DNA from: Vibrio neonatus
Lineage (GTDB): Bacteria; Pseudomonadota; Gammaproteobacteria; Enterobacterales; Vibrionaceae
Assembly: GCF_024346975.1 (NCBI RefSeq)
Contig: NZ_AP024886.1
Span: 434,001-498,000 of the forward strand
Direction: 5' to 3'
DNA: 64,000 nucleotides
Shown here: piece after piece, positions 14,901-21,700 of the stretch
How positions within the stretch are numbered: position 1 is the first letter of the stretch
Layout: every line of letters begins with the position of its first letter
Position numbers and translations under genes: made by a program
Notes under the pieces: model-generated
Told to the model about the DNA's origin: nothing
Databases searched by the model: none
The model's input: only the letters and a program-made list of their open reading frames with translations

Positions 14901-15210
14901 TGCTCAAGACATCCCAGAAATTGATCTAAATGCCTTAGCCGACAGTTCATCAGATCACCATAGTGCTGGAGCTAGTGCTTATTTAGAACAGCTAGGAATT
15001 GATGCTCAGCATCATGCGCAAGCTCATGATCAACCGAGTGATATTGATGTTGTTTTAGGCCATGATCCAGCAACTAGTGTTGATGACCATGGCGTACCGG
15101 TGGTGGATCATTCAATTCAGCCTGATCATACTCAGCATCAAGACGATGACGACCCAACGAAGCATCATCACCATACTGATACTGTTGATTGGGGATCTAG
15201 CCACCATTAA
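1..15210 (+). CDS. Giant VCBS/Ig-like repeat protein, probable type I secreted adhesin (5' end outside window)
   Basis: The frame is open from base 1 with no start, so the N-terminus is missing; at least 5069 residues are present. Order: about ten 101-residue VCBS repeats (bases 1-2985, motifs DNDGTYHLDP and GTNDKPVV), a hinge module present twice with Pro-rich linkers (about 2998-4803), Ig-like units of about 204-205 residues (4849-9660), further diverged Ig-like units with DxAGN motifs (to about 13960), a non-repetitive region (13960-14870), a Ser tract, then an Asp/His-rich tail ending in WGSSHH. Acidic DxDxN-type motifs suggest Ca2+-bound linkers. From family knowledge, such proteins are exported by type I systems and mediate adhesion or biofilm formation. 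No RTX nonapeptides were seen. The convergent exporter genes at 41.9-46.8 kb are the likely secretion partner. Adhesin function and secretion route are inferred. Confidence 0.9.
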   Translation, partial: GDTAISGQITSSDLDHGDSATYSTTFKHAGFTLDNDGTYHLDPTDASFNHLAVGEHETLIVPVVATDKQNGQSQPQNLIIRVDGTNDKPVVTHIASQVVKEGDAAISGQITSSDLDHGDSATYSTTFKHAGFTLDNDGTYHLDPTDASFDHLAVGEHATLVIPVIATDNNGGLSQPQNLIIRVDGANDKPVVSHITSQTVNEGDTAISGQITSTDLDHGDTATYSTTFKHAGFTLDNDGTYHLDPTDASFDHLAVGEHETLIVPVVATDKQSAQSQPQNLIIRVDGTNDKPVVTHITSQIVNEGDTAISGQITSTDLDHGDTATYSTTFKHAGFTLDNDGTYHLDPTDASFEHLAVGEHETLIVPVIATDNNKGQSQPQNLVIRVDGTNDKPVVTHITSQVVKEGDTAISGQITSSDLDHGDSATYSTTFKHAGFTLDNDGTYHLDPTDASFDHLAVGEHETLIVPVIATDKQNGQSQPQNLIIRVDGTNDKPVVTHITSQTVNEGDAAVSGHITSIDLDHDDTATYSTTFKHAGFTLDNDGTYHLDPTDASFDHLAVGEHATLVIPVIATDNNGSLSQPQNLIIRVDGTNDKPVVTHITSQTVNEGDTAISGQITSTDLDHGDTATYSTTFKHAGFTLDNDGTYHLDPTDASFDHLAVGEHATLVIPVIATDNNGGLSQPQNLIIRVDGTNDNPVVTHITSQVVKESDAAISGHITSSDLDHGDSATYSTTFKHAGFTLDNDGTYHLDPTDASFDHLAVGEHETLIVPVIATDKQNGQSQPQNLIIRVDGTNDKPVVTHIASQTVNEGDKAISGQITSSDLDHGDTATYSTTFKHAGFTLDNDGTYHLDPTDASFDHLAVGEHETLIVPVVATDNNKGQSQPQNLIIRVDGTNDKPVVTHITSQTVNEGDAAISGQITSTDKDHGDKAQYSTTFKHDGFSLDIDGTYHLDPTDASFDYLAAGEHETLMVPIVATDKHNGQSLPQNLIIKVMGTNDAPVLTFSESKASHSQGTLDNTDVDINDTHTYAIGDKASANPTDTMQGQFGELVLDTATGKYTYTPAASVAGMTVDSNGVYHGHDVFTVSTIDNHGAISTKYLEFDPQVTVTAPSTDGDPAVLTPSVPTPPQLLDTQPPVATPVTPETNSITGMQLTDATDSGPDQTDGITNIASPVIEGSTHVPFSVVTFTDEHGNEVGRTTSDKDGHFNASLHNLTGSVDGTQYHITGHAIAPSSTGATDTPTPLLVTIDSSVAAPDANVDAHEDQTVLSTGNVLLDIHNEASAIVTTVGDIQGQYGTFNLHQDGSYTYSLDSTKPGIQELSEGGQPLTDTISYSVTDQAGNTQTGSLTATIAGTNDLPELTVNPTDNSHGSLEFIDIDKDDTHTYAIGDIASTNPTDTEQGHFGELVLNTATGEYTYTPAASVAGMTVDKTGVYHGHDVFTVSTIDNHGAISTKYLEFDPQVTVTAPSKDGDPAVLTPSVPTPPQLLDTQPPVATPVTPETNSITGMQLTDATDSGTDHTDGITNIVSPVIEGSTHVPFSVVTFTDEHGNEVGRTTSDQHGHFNAPLHSLTGSIDGTQYHITGHATAPSSTGATETPTPLLVTIDNSIDTPVISPIAPSNDLTPALHGTGEPGSTITFTDGTNTLGQTVMGTDGTFSFTPHTDLHEGSHITATAIDNAGNKSPATTVATNIDTTIAQTTVDMTDGKPDTPEQPNHAISASELSSVTISGTIDRTDGTGQLTTVTVSDGTTTVPVAITHANVNSTTGDFTLSGVDLSGKGLKDGPLTVTATATDGAGNISTGTGHATLDADVPDAPVLTAPSPSNDLTPTVHGTGEPGTTITFTDGTNMLGQTVVGTDSTFSFTPHTDLHEGSHITATAIDNAGNKSPATTVATNIDTTIAQTTVDMTDGTVGSVDHPNHDIDATEMSSVSISGTIDHTDGTEQLTSLSISDGTHVMTLDPKPITVDPQTGQFTLDKVDLTGHSFTDGTLTVTAIATDAAGNTSPASATVTLDTSAPIAPTVDAILPGNDLTPTITGTGEVGSTITFTDGTNELGHVVVGSQGTFSFTPSTDLKEADHITVTSTDKAGNTSPEVKVATNIDTTPGSISFDKNISGDNVLNHVEQGQDLVISGTTTGIENAQVVTVHFSGQDYQSTVTDGKWSVTVDKTELTGFKDGESLSITADVKDAAGNVAQQATHSLAVDTSVNAPTIHFESTGTDSVYNQAEVGVDNTITATIDLPTDAVAGDTVTIDRTAHVLTATDITAQHITKEVSPGAPVTASITDQAGNVSALTTETAASADVLAGTIAIDSKIAVDDVLNKLEQGQALTISGTTSGIEDDQVVTVHFAGQDYTTQGAGNVHGGAWSVTIPTSALAQLTDAQAVDITADVTDAAGNPAPQATHHLDVDLTVGSPVGHVPTPTSASGEYNAVDVSANGTITATIDLPTDAVAGDTLTIDGTDRVLKQSEIDQQQTSTELKPGTSVSVTLTDQAGNVSAPTQITVAKADTTAGSIAIEDKVSGDDVLNLAEQGKDLVISGTTQDIEDGQVVTVHFAGQDYTTQGAGNVHAGAWSVTIPTSALAQLTDAQAVDITADVTDAAGNPALQATHHLDVDLTVGSPVGHVPTPTSASGEYNAVDVGANGTITATIDLPTDAVAGDTLTIDGTDRVLKQSEIDQQQTSTELKPGASVSVTLTDQAGNVSAPSQITVAKADTTAGSIAIEDKVSGDDVLNHAEQGKDLVISGTTQDIEDGQVVTVHFAGQDYTTQGAGNVHGGAWSVTIPTSALAQLTDAQAVDITADVTDAAGNPAPQATHHLDVDLTVGSPVVHVPTPTSASGEYNAVDVGANGTITATIDLPTDAVAGDTLTIDGTDRVLKQSEIDQQQTSTELKPGTSVSVTLTDQAGNVSAPTQITVAKADTTAGSIAIEDKVSGDDVLNHAEQGKDLVISGTTQDIEDGQVVTVHFAGQDYTTQGAGNVHGGAWSVTIPTSALAQLTDAQAADITADVTDAAGNPALQATHHLDVDLTVGSPVGHVPTPTSASGEYNAVDVGANGTITATIDLPTDAVAGDTLTIDGTDRVLKQSEIDQQQTSTELKPGTSVSVTLTDQAGNVSAPTQITVAKADTTAGSIAIEDKVSGDDVLNHAEQGQDLVISGTTQDIEDGQVVTVHFAGQDYTTQGASNVHAGAWSVTIPTSALAQLTDAQAVDITADVTDAAGNPAAQATHSLLVDTNANAPSIHFEDPGSDGIYNALEVAKGNANTITATIQPDSDAKVGDVLHYTIKGNSPVEHTLTQNDLTDGVTVEVHPGDDVTATVTDVAGNVSSSTSETAPTADTDAGSISITPNVSIDNIINHADLSSELKISGSTSGIEVGQVVDVEFNNHHYTADVKADHSWTLNVPIDDLALLHDGNVQTITANVSDHAGNPATPATHNVDVDIFAGAPSINFSDSGADGIYNAAELNPDGTATATIDLPKDATVGDTLKLSIVLGSQATVDGHYALTAQDISAGHVDFEVQPGSKVRASITDNVGNTSNEATATAATADITLPSAAIHVEALTVDNTINSFESRQDVSVVGHVTGDFKQGDTVTVTIDKQTYTGTLEDKGNFNVKVPGSVLKDHTSFEARIDTTDLAGNKAHATTTHDYSVDTQTGKPSISLESAGSDHTYNIQEVGSDGTVTATIDIPHDAVVGDVLTINNAHRMLTATDISTRQVMTEVKPGSTVTASITDKVGNVSELATVQVASENLETPKVTINVDSITSDNIINQIEAGSLADINAGTSTQLITGTVQGDFNSGDIVVIDNIPSATGIVDSSGKFSIPVPTKELLGQTSLHLHMDTQNAAGNPGHGTAVHDYSVDTQVGSPIITFEGQQGNPHIYNANEVGPDGTIKATIMLSPDTTIQDTLTVNGKPVPLTQDIVKSGEVVIEVQPGERVEASITDNAGNVSATAHEIAPIVDLTPATPIVALKNDTGFDGDRLTNDGTLDVTGIEVGATVEYSVDGTHWTNSFTATEKLNNVYVRQTDATGNVSKSNYFQFVLDTKVDEPTIHFQKPSASNIYNKNDVDSDGKVAATIDLPHSATSGDILTFDSSDHVLSIADIQAKCITTRVKPGTALSATYTDQAGNVSNVVTETAPDADIKPPSVHIHVDSVATDDIINNSESQQVTVPITGEVTGEFNSGDTVTVSFAKNSYSGAVDSSGHFSIDVPSNDLIGHTSLEAKIATTDAAGNTGSDTDTHTYTVATDIPIVTLGSIAFGNDPRPAISGHVDVKSSVLIPVGTEVEIQIVGDSHTYKVTTDAHGDFVLAKGALQQDLPDGQTDIIATVTDVAGNVGKTSEQVDVDTTAPTPQIYVDDITTDNYINSSESKGDVLVTGKVTGSSHSGAAVTLTVHGKEFHGTTDAQGIYKIKVSGADLKDDTSIEAKVVATDKAGNQGSNTTIHSYFVDTTLRTPVISLDPASDTYGQDPASSAIHIGSDSDNITKDVTPTFSITGVDVDAKSVEIFDGKTSLGFAQRDGKGLEHWSFTPPKGVELTKGIHHITAAVTDKAGNHASSIVCDVTIYTENPKPTLSVHNANNDNASPILTGTAEAGSIVVIKDGKGEIGSVLADKNGNYEYDMSSKAHAHTLGEGTHELVAEAIDEAGNAHDSDSVSTTIKPEPKLVYAGPGENTNAQGGTHLIYGTLDTHQTSAPVDHDIHLTIDKHEVTIKQDGTIVAPGLTIDDAHQFLIDHPNSGNVNGGDNHIVSFTGVDDILAHTSNTNLQKGVQSVNGDGYYLYLPGKSSDYTLNSEITGSGSKYNISGGLHGHGIDITSMNGVRGIIFSNGETLLASSEQKLSQGSLSQSVTTETFHMNTDTFLHTTSDVADSHRVVVLTGNEEESNHCSTEFKIIAGDGTVIATNENLDQGDNIVIHENQLKGLHIEIPKGGKINLHFEGHIEQNGQQIGDTLGWHFVVAKDGHVGRIEEFEYHSSSSSSSDEPAQDIPEIDLNALADSSSDHHSAGASAYLEQLGIDAQHHAQAHDQPSDIDVVLGHDPATSVDDHGVPVVDHSIQPDHTQHQDDDDPTKHHHHTDTVDWGSSHH
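2998..4803 (+). repeat. Duplicated hinge module (two copies 1068 bp apart)
   Basis: A roughly 740-bp segment encodes THTYAIGD, GVYHGHDVFTVST and a Pro-rich linker (PTPPQLLDTQPPVATPVT). It occurs at about 2998-3735 and again at about 4066-4803. Matching points at 3070/4138 and 3201/4269 both give a 1068-bp offset (356 residues). One VCBS-type unit (about 3746-4070) separates the copies. Confidence 0.85.
4849..6300 (+). repeat. 612-bp Ig-like repeat units
   Basis: The segment coding (S/G)NDLTP..HGTGE or TGTGE begins at 4849, 5461 and 6073, exactly 612 bp (204 residues) apart. Each unit pairs two Ig-like subdomains, one with FTDGTN and DNAGNKSP, the other with SGTIDxTDGT. The third unit is cut short where the next array type begins. 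Confidence 0.8.
6892..9660 (+). repeat. 615-bp near-identical Ig-like tandem array (about 4.5 units)
   Basis: The GATACAACGGCGGGCAGC block lies at 7507, 8122, 8737 and 9352, an exact 615-bp (205-residue) period. A diverged first unit starts near 6892. Units encode GSIAIEDKVSGDDVLN, HFAGQDYTTQGA, TITATIDLPTDAVAGD and SVTLTDQAGNVSAP. Very few substitutions separate the units, which implies recent amplification or gene conversion. Confidence 0.93.
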
Positions 15211-15260
15211 TAATCAATAGAATACCGAGTCTTTATGGCTCGGTTTACAACACTGACTGA

Positions 15261-15325
15261 AATGCCAGTTATTTATGTAACTCCTTATTTTACATTAGGT
15301 TTTACATAGGTAACTGGCATTTTTT
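15261..15325 (+). terminator. Rho-independent terminator of the first giant gene
   Basis: A 20-nt arm at 15261-15280 (AATGCCAGTTATTTATGTAA) pairs with 15302-15321 with two mismatches and is followed by a T run. It lies about 50 bp after the stop codon. Confidence 0.8.
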
Positions 15326-15538
15326 ATATCTAATACCAGATGCCGTCATCAAATGAACGGAAGAAAATGGTGTGTGAATTATTTACTGCGATTTATTTAA
15401 ATTTAGTAGAGACACCAGAATGATGTAAGACGTGGGGCTGTTACTCATATAACAAACAGCGAACATTATTTTTGTTGCATATCTATAGGTAAATCTAATT
15501 TTGTAAAACTGAAACTAGTGCCATAGGCAATTAAAATG

Positions 15539-15634
15539 ATCTGTTACAAAGTGTGAATATCGATAACAGATAGTGGACAACACTTAACATCATTGAACTC
15601 TCAAAATGCCTGATGAACTTCATCAGGCATTTTT
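15539..15634 (+). ncRNA. Candidate structured leader or small RNA (pseudoknot-like stems plus terminator)
   Basis: Arms ATCTGTTA (15539-15546) and TAACAGAT (15564-15571) pair perfectly. Arms AAGTGT (15549-15554) and ACACTT (15580-15585) also pair, and the two stems interleave in H-type pseudoknot order. A strong terminator follows at once. The combination could be the end of a small RNA or a conditional leader for the 8628-residue gene. The short stems may be chance, so the RNA call is tentative. Confidence 0.3.
15603..15634 (+). terminator. Strong intergenic terminator about 100 bp upstream of the second giant gene
   Basis: A perfect 11-bp stem, ATGCCTGATGA (15606-15616) with TCATCAGGCAT (15620-15630), has a 3-nt loop and is flanked by A4 and T5. 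No protein gene lies immediately upstream; the previous gene already has its own terminator. Confidence 0.85.
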
Positions 15635-15684
15635 AACAAGATAGGGCAGGGTTTATTACTAGCAGCAATCATAGTCTTATGATT

Positions 15685-15705
15685 TTTGAGCGAATATTCC
15701 TCAAA
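15685..15705. promoter_or_regulatory. Near-palindrome upstream of the second giant gene, candidate operator
   Basis: Arms TTTGAG (15685-15690) and CTCAAA (15700-15705) flank the palindrome GAATATTC (15692-15699). It lies about 30 bp before the GTG start. No known regulator is assigned. Confidence 0.3.
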
Positions 15706-15734
15706 TTAGTAGTAATGAACCATACTTTAACTAT

Positions 15735-18700
15735 GTGCAAAAAGTGACGGTAAAATTAATGACAGATTCAGGTAAGAACAAGAAAGCGACAGAAGTATCA
15801 AAGAGTGAGAGCAAGATTAAGCGTGTAAGGAAAACACGTCGTCTTGTCATTCCACAAACCTACGTCTCACGTAGTAATACTATGGCTCTTATTTTGCCGT
15901 CATATCATGTGGTTGATGCAGGGAATACTGGTGCAGAGGGCGTGGCAGACAGCATCCATCATGCTGAGTATGCAGAACCCATTCAACAGCAAGATTATGC
16001 ACAAACAGAAACGAAGGGTAAGCAGTCAGTCAACCCTCAACCAACAGCTCAACCGGAAACGGTAACGGATGAATTCCAACCTCAGCAACATACTGAAAAT
16101 ACCGGAAGCCATCATTACCAGCATACTAGCCATTACGGAAACCAAATTACCCCATTAACGGCGGCGTTAACTGCTGGACATTTCACCGCTGCCACTGTTA
16201 CCACTACTGGTTCTCATACAGTAACGGATAATTCTGAGCTCATACCCAACACTTCTTACTTGACGCCTCCTGTCATTGGCGTTCCAGAATCGGGTATTGT
16301 TAAAGAAGACACCACATTGGTCACTAGTGGACAAATTGATGCTCATAGTGCGCAGAAAGGTACAGGACTTACTTTTGCGCCTGACAATGTGCATGGACAA
16401 TATGGCGATTTTTCTTTAGATAAAAATAGTGGTGAATGGAGCTATACCTTAGATAATAAGCATCATCAAAATCTCACTTTAGGTGAGACACATACCGAAA
16501 TTCTGCACGTTACGATTACCAGCAATTCGGGTGTTTCTGTACATCAAAATATTACAGTTACTGTGCAGGGTACCAATGATATTCCGGTAATTACTAGTCA
16601 GGCGCAACACGACGCGACTAAAGAAGGTGGAACGTTATTTGTTCAGGGACAAGTAACAGCGTCAGATGTAGATAGTGGTGCTGTACTAACTTATACGCCA
16701 GATAATCTAGAAGGTGATTATGGTGTATTTAGTGTAAATAAAAATTCAGGAAACTGGCATTACACCTTAGATGATGATGCTCATCAAGATCTTGCTGAAG
16801 GTGAGTTACATACTGAAACATTACTCATCACAGTCACAGATGATGTTGGTGGTACAAACACACAACAAATTACGGTTACCGTTGAAGGTACCAATGATAA
16901 GCCTGTTATTACCAGTCATGCACAATTAGAAGCTGTTAAAGAAGATGATGTACTGGTAGCTGATGGACAAGTGACCGCAACAGATGTCGACCATAATGCT
17001 GTATTGACTTATACACCTGATAATTTGAAAGGTACTTATGGCACCTTTACTTTGAACTCAAGTTCAGGGAAGTGGCACTACACCCTAGATAATGACGCGC
17101 ATCAAGTTCTTGCCGAAGGCGAATCACATACTGAAACTATGTTAGTCACGGTAACGGATGATCAAGGAGCCACCACCACTCAGCAAGTGAATGTGACCGT
17201 TGAAGGTACTAATGATAAGCCTGTTTTGCATCCGGACACTCATATAGGAAGTGTCAATGAAGACGGTACTTTGTTTGTACGTGGGCAAGTGCTTGCCACT
17301 GATGTCGACCACAACGCCAAACTGACTTACACCGCAGACAGCGAGCACGGTATCTATGGTGATTTCACTTTAAATGCCGATGCGGGCACGTGGACTTACA
17401 CATTAGATAATGAGCATCATCAAGATTTAGCCGCTGGCGAAACTCACACTGAATCTATGCTAGTAACGGTTACTGATGATAAAGGTGCAAAAGTCACTGA
17501 AACGGTACAAATCACGATTACGGGCACCAATGATAAGCCTGTTTTACATGCTGATACACACGTAGGTAGTGTGAATGAAGACGGTACGTTATTCGTACGT
17601 GGGCAAGTGCTTGCCACTGATGTTGACCACAACGCCAAACTGACTTACACCGCAGACAGCGAGCACGGTATCTATGGTGATTTCACCTTAAATGCTGACG
17701 CGGGCACGTGGACTTACACATTAGATAATAAGCACCATCAAGATTTAGCGGCAGGTGAAACACATACCGAATCTATGCTAGTGACGGTGACCGATGATAA
17801 AGGTGCAAAAGTCACAGAAACCATACAAATCACTATTACCGGTACTAACGATAAGCCGGTCATTACCAGTCATGCTCAAGCTGAAACGGTGACGGAAGAT
17901 GATGTACTGTTTGTTGACAGTCAAGTGACCGCAACGGATGTTGACCACAACGCCGTGCTGACCTACACGCCATATAACTTACAAGGTACTTACGGCACTT
18001 TTGTCTTAAACCCAAGCTCAGGCAAATGGCACTACACCCTAGATAACGATGCACACCAAGCACTTGCCGAAGGCGAGTCCCATACTGAAACTATGTTGGT
18101 TACAGTGACAGACGATCAAGGTGCCACCACCACTCAGCAAGTGAGTGTGACGGTTGAAGGTACAAACGATAAGCCAGTCTTGAGCGCCGATACGCACATG
18201 GGGAGCGTCAATGAAGACGGCACGTTGTTTGCTCGTGGTCAGGTATTAGCTACCGATGTAGATCACAACTCTAAACTAATTTATACCGCCGACAGCGAGC
18301 ATGGCACATATGGTGATTTCACCTTAAATGCTGACTCTGGTACTTGGACGTATACATTAGATAATGAGTACCATCAAGATTTAGCGGCAGGTGAAACTCA
18401 CACTGAATCTATGTTAGTGACAGTGACTGATGATAAAGGCGCTAAAGTCACAGAAACAGTACAAATCACTATCACCGGTACTAACGATAAACCCGTTATC
18501 ACCAGTCATGCTCAAGCGGAAACCGTAAATGAAGATGGTGTGTTGTTTGTTGATGGTCAAGTAACGGCAACGGATGCAGACCACAACGCAGTACTGACCT
18601 ACACACCGGATAACTTGCAAGGGACGTACGGCACCTTCGTTTTAAACCCAAGTTCGGGGAAATGGCATTACACCCTAGATAACGATGCGCACCAAGCGCT

Positions 18701-21700
18701 TGCCGAAGGCGAGTCGCATACTGAAACCATGTTGGTGACGGTGACAGACGATCAAGGTGCGACGACGACTCAACAAGTGAGCGTGACGGTTGAGGGCACT
18801 AACGATAAGCCTGTTTTACATGCAGATACGCACGCAGGTAGTGTGAATGAGGACGGCACACAATTCGTTCGTGGTCAGGTATTGGCGACGGATGTGGATC
18901 ATAACTCTAAACTGACTTATACCGCAGACAGCGAGCACGGTACTTACGGTGAGTTCACTTTAAATGCAGATGCGGGCACGTGGACCTATGCATTAGATAA
19001 TGAGCATCATCAGGATTTAGCGGCAGGTGAAACGCATACCGAATCTATGCTAGTAACCGTCACCGATGATAAAGGCGCAAAAGTCACAGAAACCGTACAA
19101 ATCACTATTACCGGTACTAACGATAAGCCGGTCATTACCAGTCATGCTCAAGCTGAAACCGTGAATGAAGACGGCATATTGTTTGTGGACGGTCAAGTGA
19201 CTGCTACTGATGCAGACCACAATGCCGTACTGACTTACACGCCAGATAACTTACAAGGTACTTACGGCACTTTTGTCTTAAACCCAAGCTCAGGCAAATG
19301 GCACTACACCCTAGATAACGATGCACACCAAGCACTTGCTGAAGGCGAGTCGCATACTGAAACCATGTTGATCACAGTGACAGACGATCAAGGTGCCACC
19401 ACGACTCAACAAGTGAGTGTGACGGTTGAAGGTACAAACGATAAGCCAGTATTGAGCGCCGATACGCACATGGGGAGCGTCAATGAAGACGGCACGTTGT
19501 TTACTCGTGGACAGATCTTAGCAACTGACGTCGATCATAACTCTAAACTGACCTATACCGCAGACAGCGAGCACGGTACTTATGGTGATTTCACCTTAAA
19601 TGCCGACTCTGGTACTTGGACGTATACATTCGATAATGAGCACCACCAAGATTTAGCGGCAGGTGAGATACACACAGAATCTATGCTAGTCACGGTGACC
19701 GATGATAAAGGTGCGAAAGTCACTGAAACGGTACAAATCACCATCACCGGTACTAACGATAAACCCGTTATCACTAGTCAGGTTCAAGCCGAAACCGTGA
19801 ATGAAGACGGCGTATTATTTGTTGACGGGCAAGTGACGGCAACGGATGTCGACCACAATGCTGTGCTGACGTACACGCCAGATAGTTTGCAAGGTACATA
19901 CGGTAGTTTTGTCCTAAATCCAAGTTCGGGGAAATGGTATTACACTCTAGATAACGATGCACATCAATCACTTGCCGAAGGTGAATCGCACACTGAAACC
20001 ATGTTGGTCACGGTAACTGACGATAAAGGTGCGACCACCACTCAACAAGTTAGCGTAACGGTTGAAGGTACGAATGATAAACCTGTTCTGCATGACGATA
20101 CACACACGGGTAGTGTCAATGAAGACGGTACATTGTTTGCTCGTGGACAGATCTTAGCAACTGACGTCGATCATAATTCTAAACTGACCTATACCGCAGA
20201 CAGCGAGCACGGTACGTACGGTGAGTTCACTTTAAATGCCGATGCGGGCACGTGGACTTACACATTAGATAATGAGCACCATCAAGATTTAGCCGCAGGT
20301 GAAACGCACACCGAATCTATGCTAGTGACGGTGACCGATGATAAAGGCGCAAAAGTCACTGAGACGGTACAAATCACTCTTACTGGTACTAACGATAAGC
20401 CGGTCATTACCAGCCATGCTCAAACTGAAACCGTGAATGAAGACGGTGTGCTGTTTGTTGACGGTCAAGTGACGGCAACGGATGTTGACCACAATGCTGT
20501 ATTGACGTACACGCCGGATAATTTACAAGGGACGTACGGCAGTTTTGTCCTAAACCCAAGCTCAGGAAAATGGCACTACACGCTAGATAACGATGCGCAC
20601 CAAGCGCTTGCTGAAGGCGAGTCGCATACTGAAACCATGTTGGTCACGGTGACAGACGCTCAAGGTGCGACTACCACTCAACAAGTGAGTGTGACGGTTG
20701 AGGGCACTAACGATAAGCCTGTTTTACATGCAGATACGCACGCAGGTAGTGTGAATGAGGACGGCACACTATTCGTTCGTGGTCAGGTATTGGCGACGGA
20801 TGTGGATCATAACTCTAAACTGACTTATACCGCAGACAGCGAGCACGGTACTTACGGTGAGTTCACTTTAAATGCCGATGCGGGCACGTGGACCTATACC
20901 CTAGATAATCAAGGCCATCAAGATTTAGCCGCAGGTGAAACGCACACCGAATCTATGTTAGTGACAGTGACTGATGATAAAGGCGCTAAAGTCACAGAAA
21001 CAGTACAAATCACTATTACAGGTACTAACGATAAGCCAGTCATTACCAGTCAAGTTCAAGCGGAAACGGTGAATGAAGACGGTGTGTTGTTTGTGGACGG
21101 TCAAGTAACGGCAACGGATGCAGACCACAACGCAGTACTGACCTACACACCGGATAACTTGCAAGGGACGTACGGCACCTTCGTTTTAAACCCAAGTTCG
21201 GGGAAATGGCATTACACCCTAGATAACGATGCGCACCAAGCGCTTGCAGAAGGTGAGTCGCATACTGAAACTATGTTGGTCACAGTGACGGATGACCAAG
21301 GTGCGACAACGACTCAACAAGTGAGCGTGACCGTTGAAGGTACGAATGATAAACCTGTTCTGCATGACGATACACACACGGGTAGTGTCAATGAAGACGG
21401 TACAATGTTTGCTCGTGGACAGATCTTAGCAACTGACGTCGATCATAATTCTAAACTGACCTATACCGCAGACAGCGAGCACGGTACTTATGGCGAGTTT
21501 ACCTTAAATGCCGATGCGGGCACGTGGACCTATGCATTAGATAATGAGCATCATCAGGATTTAGCGGCAGGTGAAACGCATACCGAATCTATGCTAGTAA
21601 CCGTCACCGATGATAAAGGCGCAAAAGTCACAGAAACCGTACAAATCACTATTACCGGTACTAACGATAAGCCGGTCATTACCAGTCATGCTCAAGCTGA

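Larger units (their letters stand above)
15211..15734. other. Intergenic region between the two giant genes
   Basis: This 524-bp gap has no convincing ORF. It holds the terminator of the upstream gene (15261-15325), a candidate structured RNA with interleaved stems ending in a second strong terminator (15539-15634), and a near-palindrome just before the downstream start (15685-15705). I could not assign a confident promoter. Confidence 0.6.

Noticed and set aside
15735..16270. LapG-type dialanine cleavage site in the N-terminus
   Set aside because: Segments such as TAALTAG and TAAT occur, but the surrounding context does not resemble a LapA retention module and no LapD/LapG gene is in the window.
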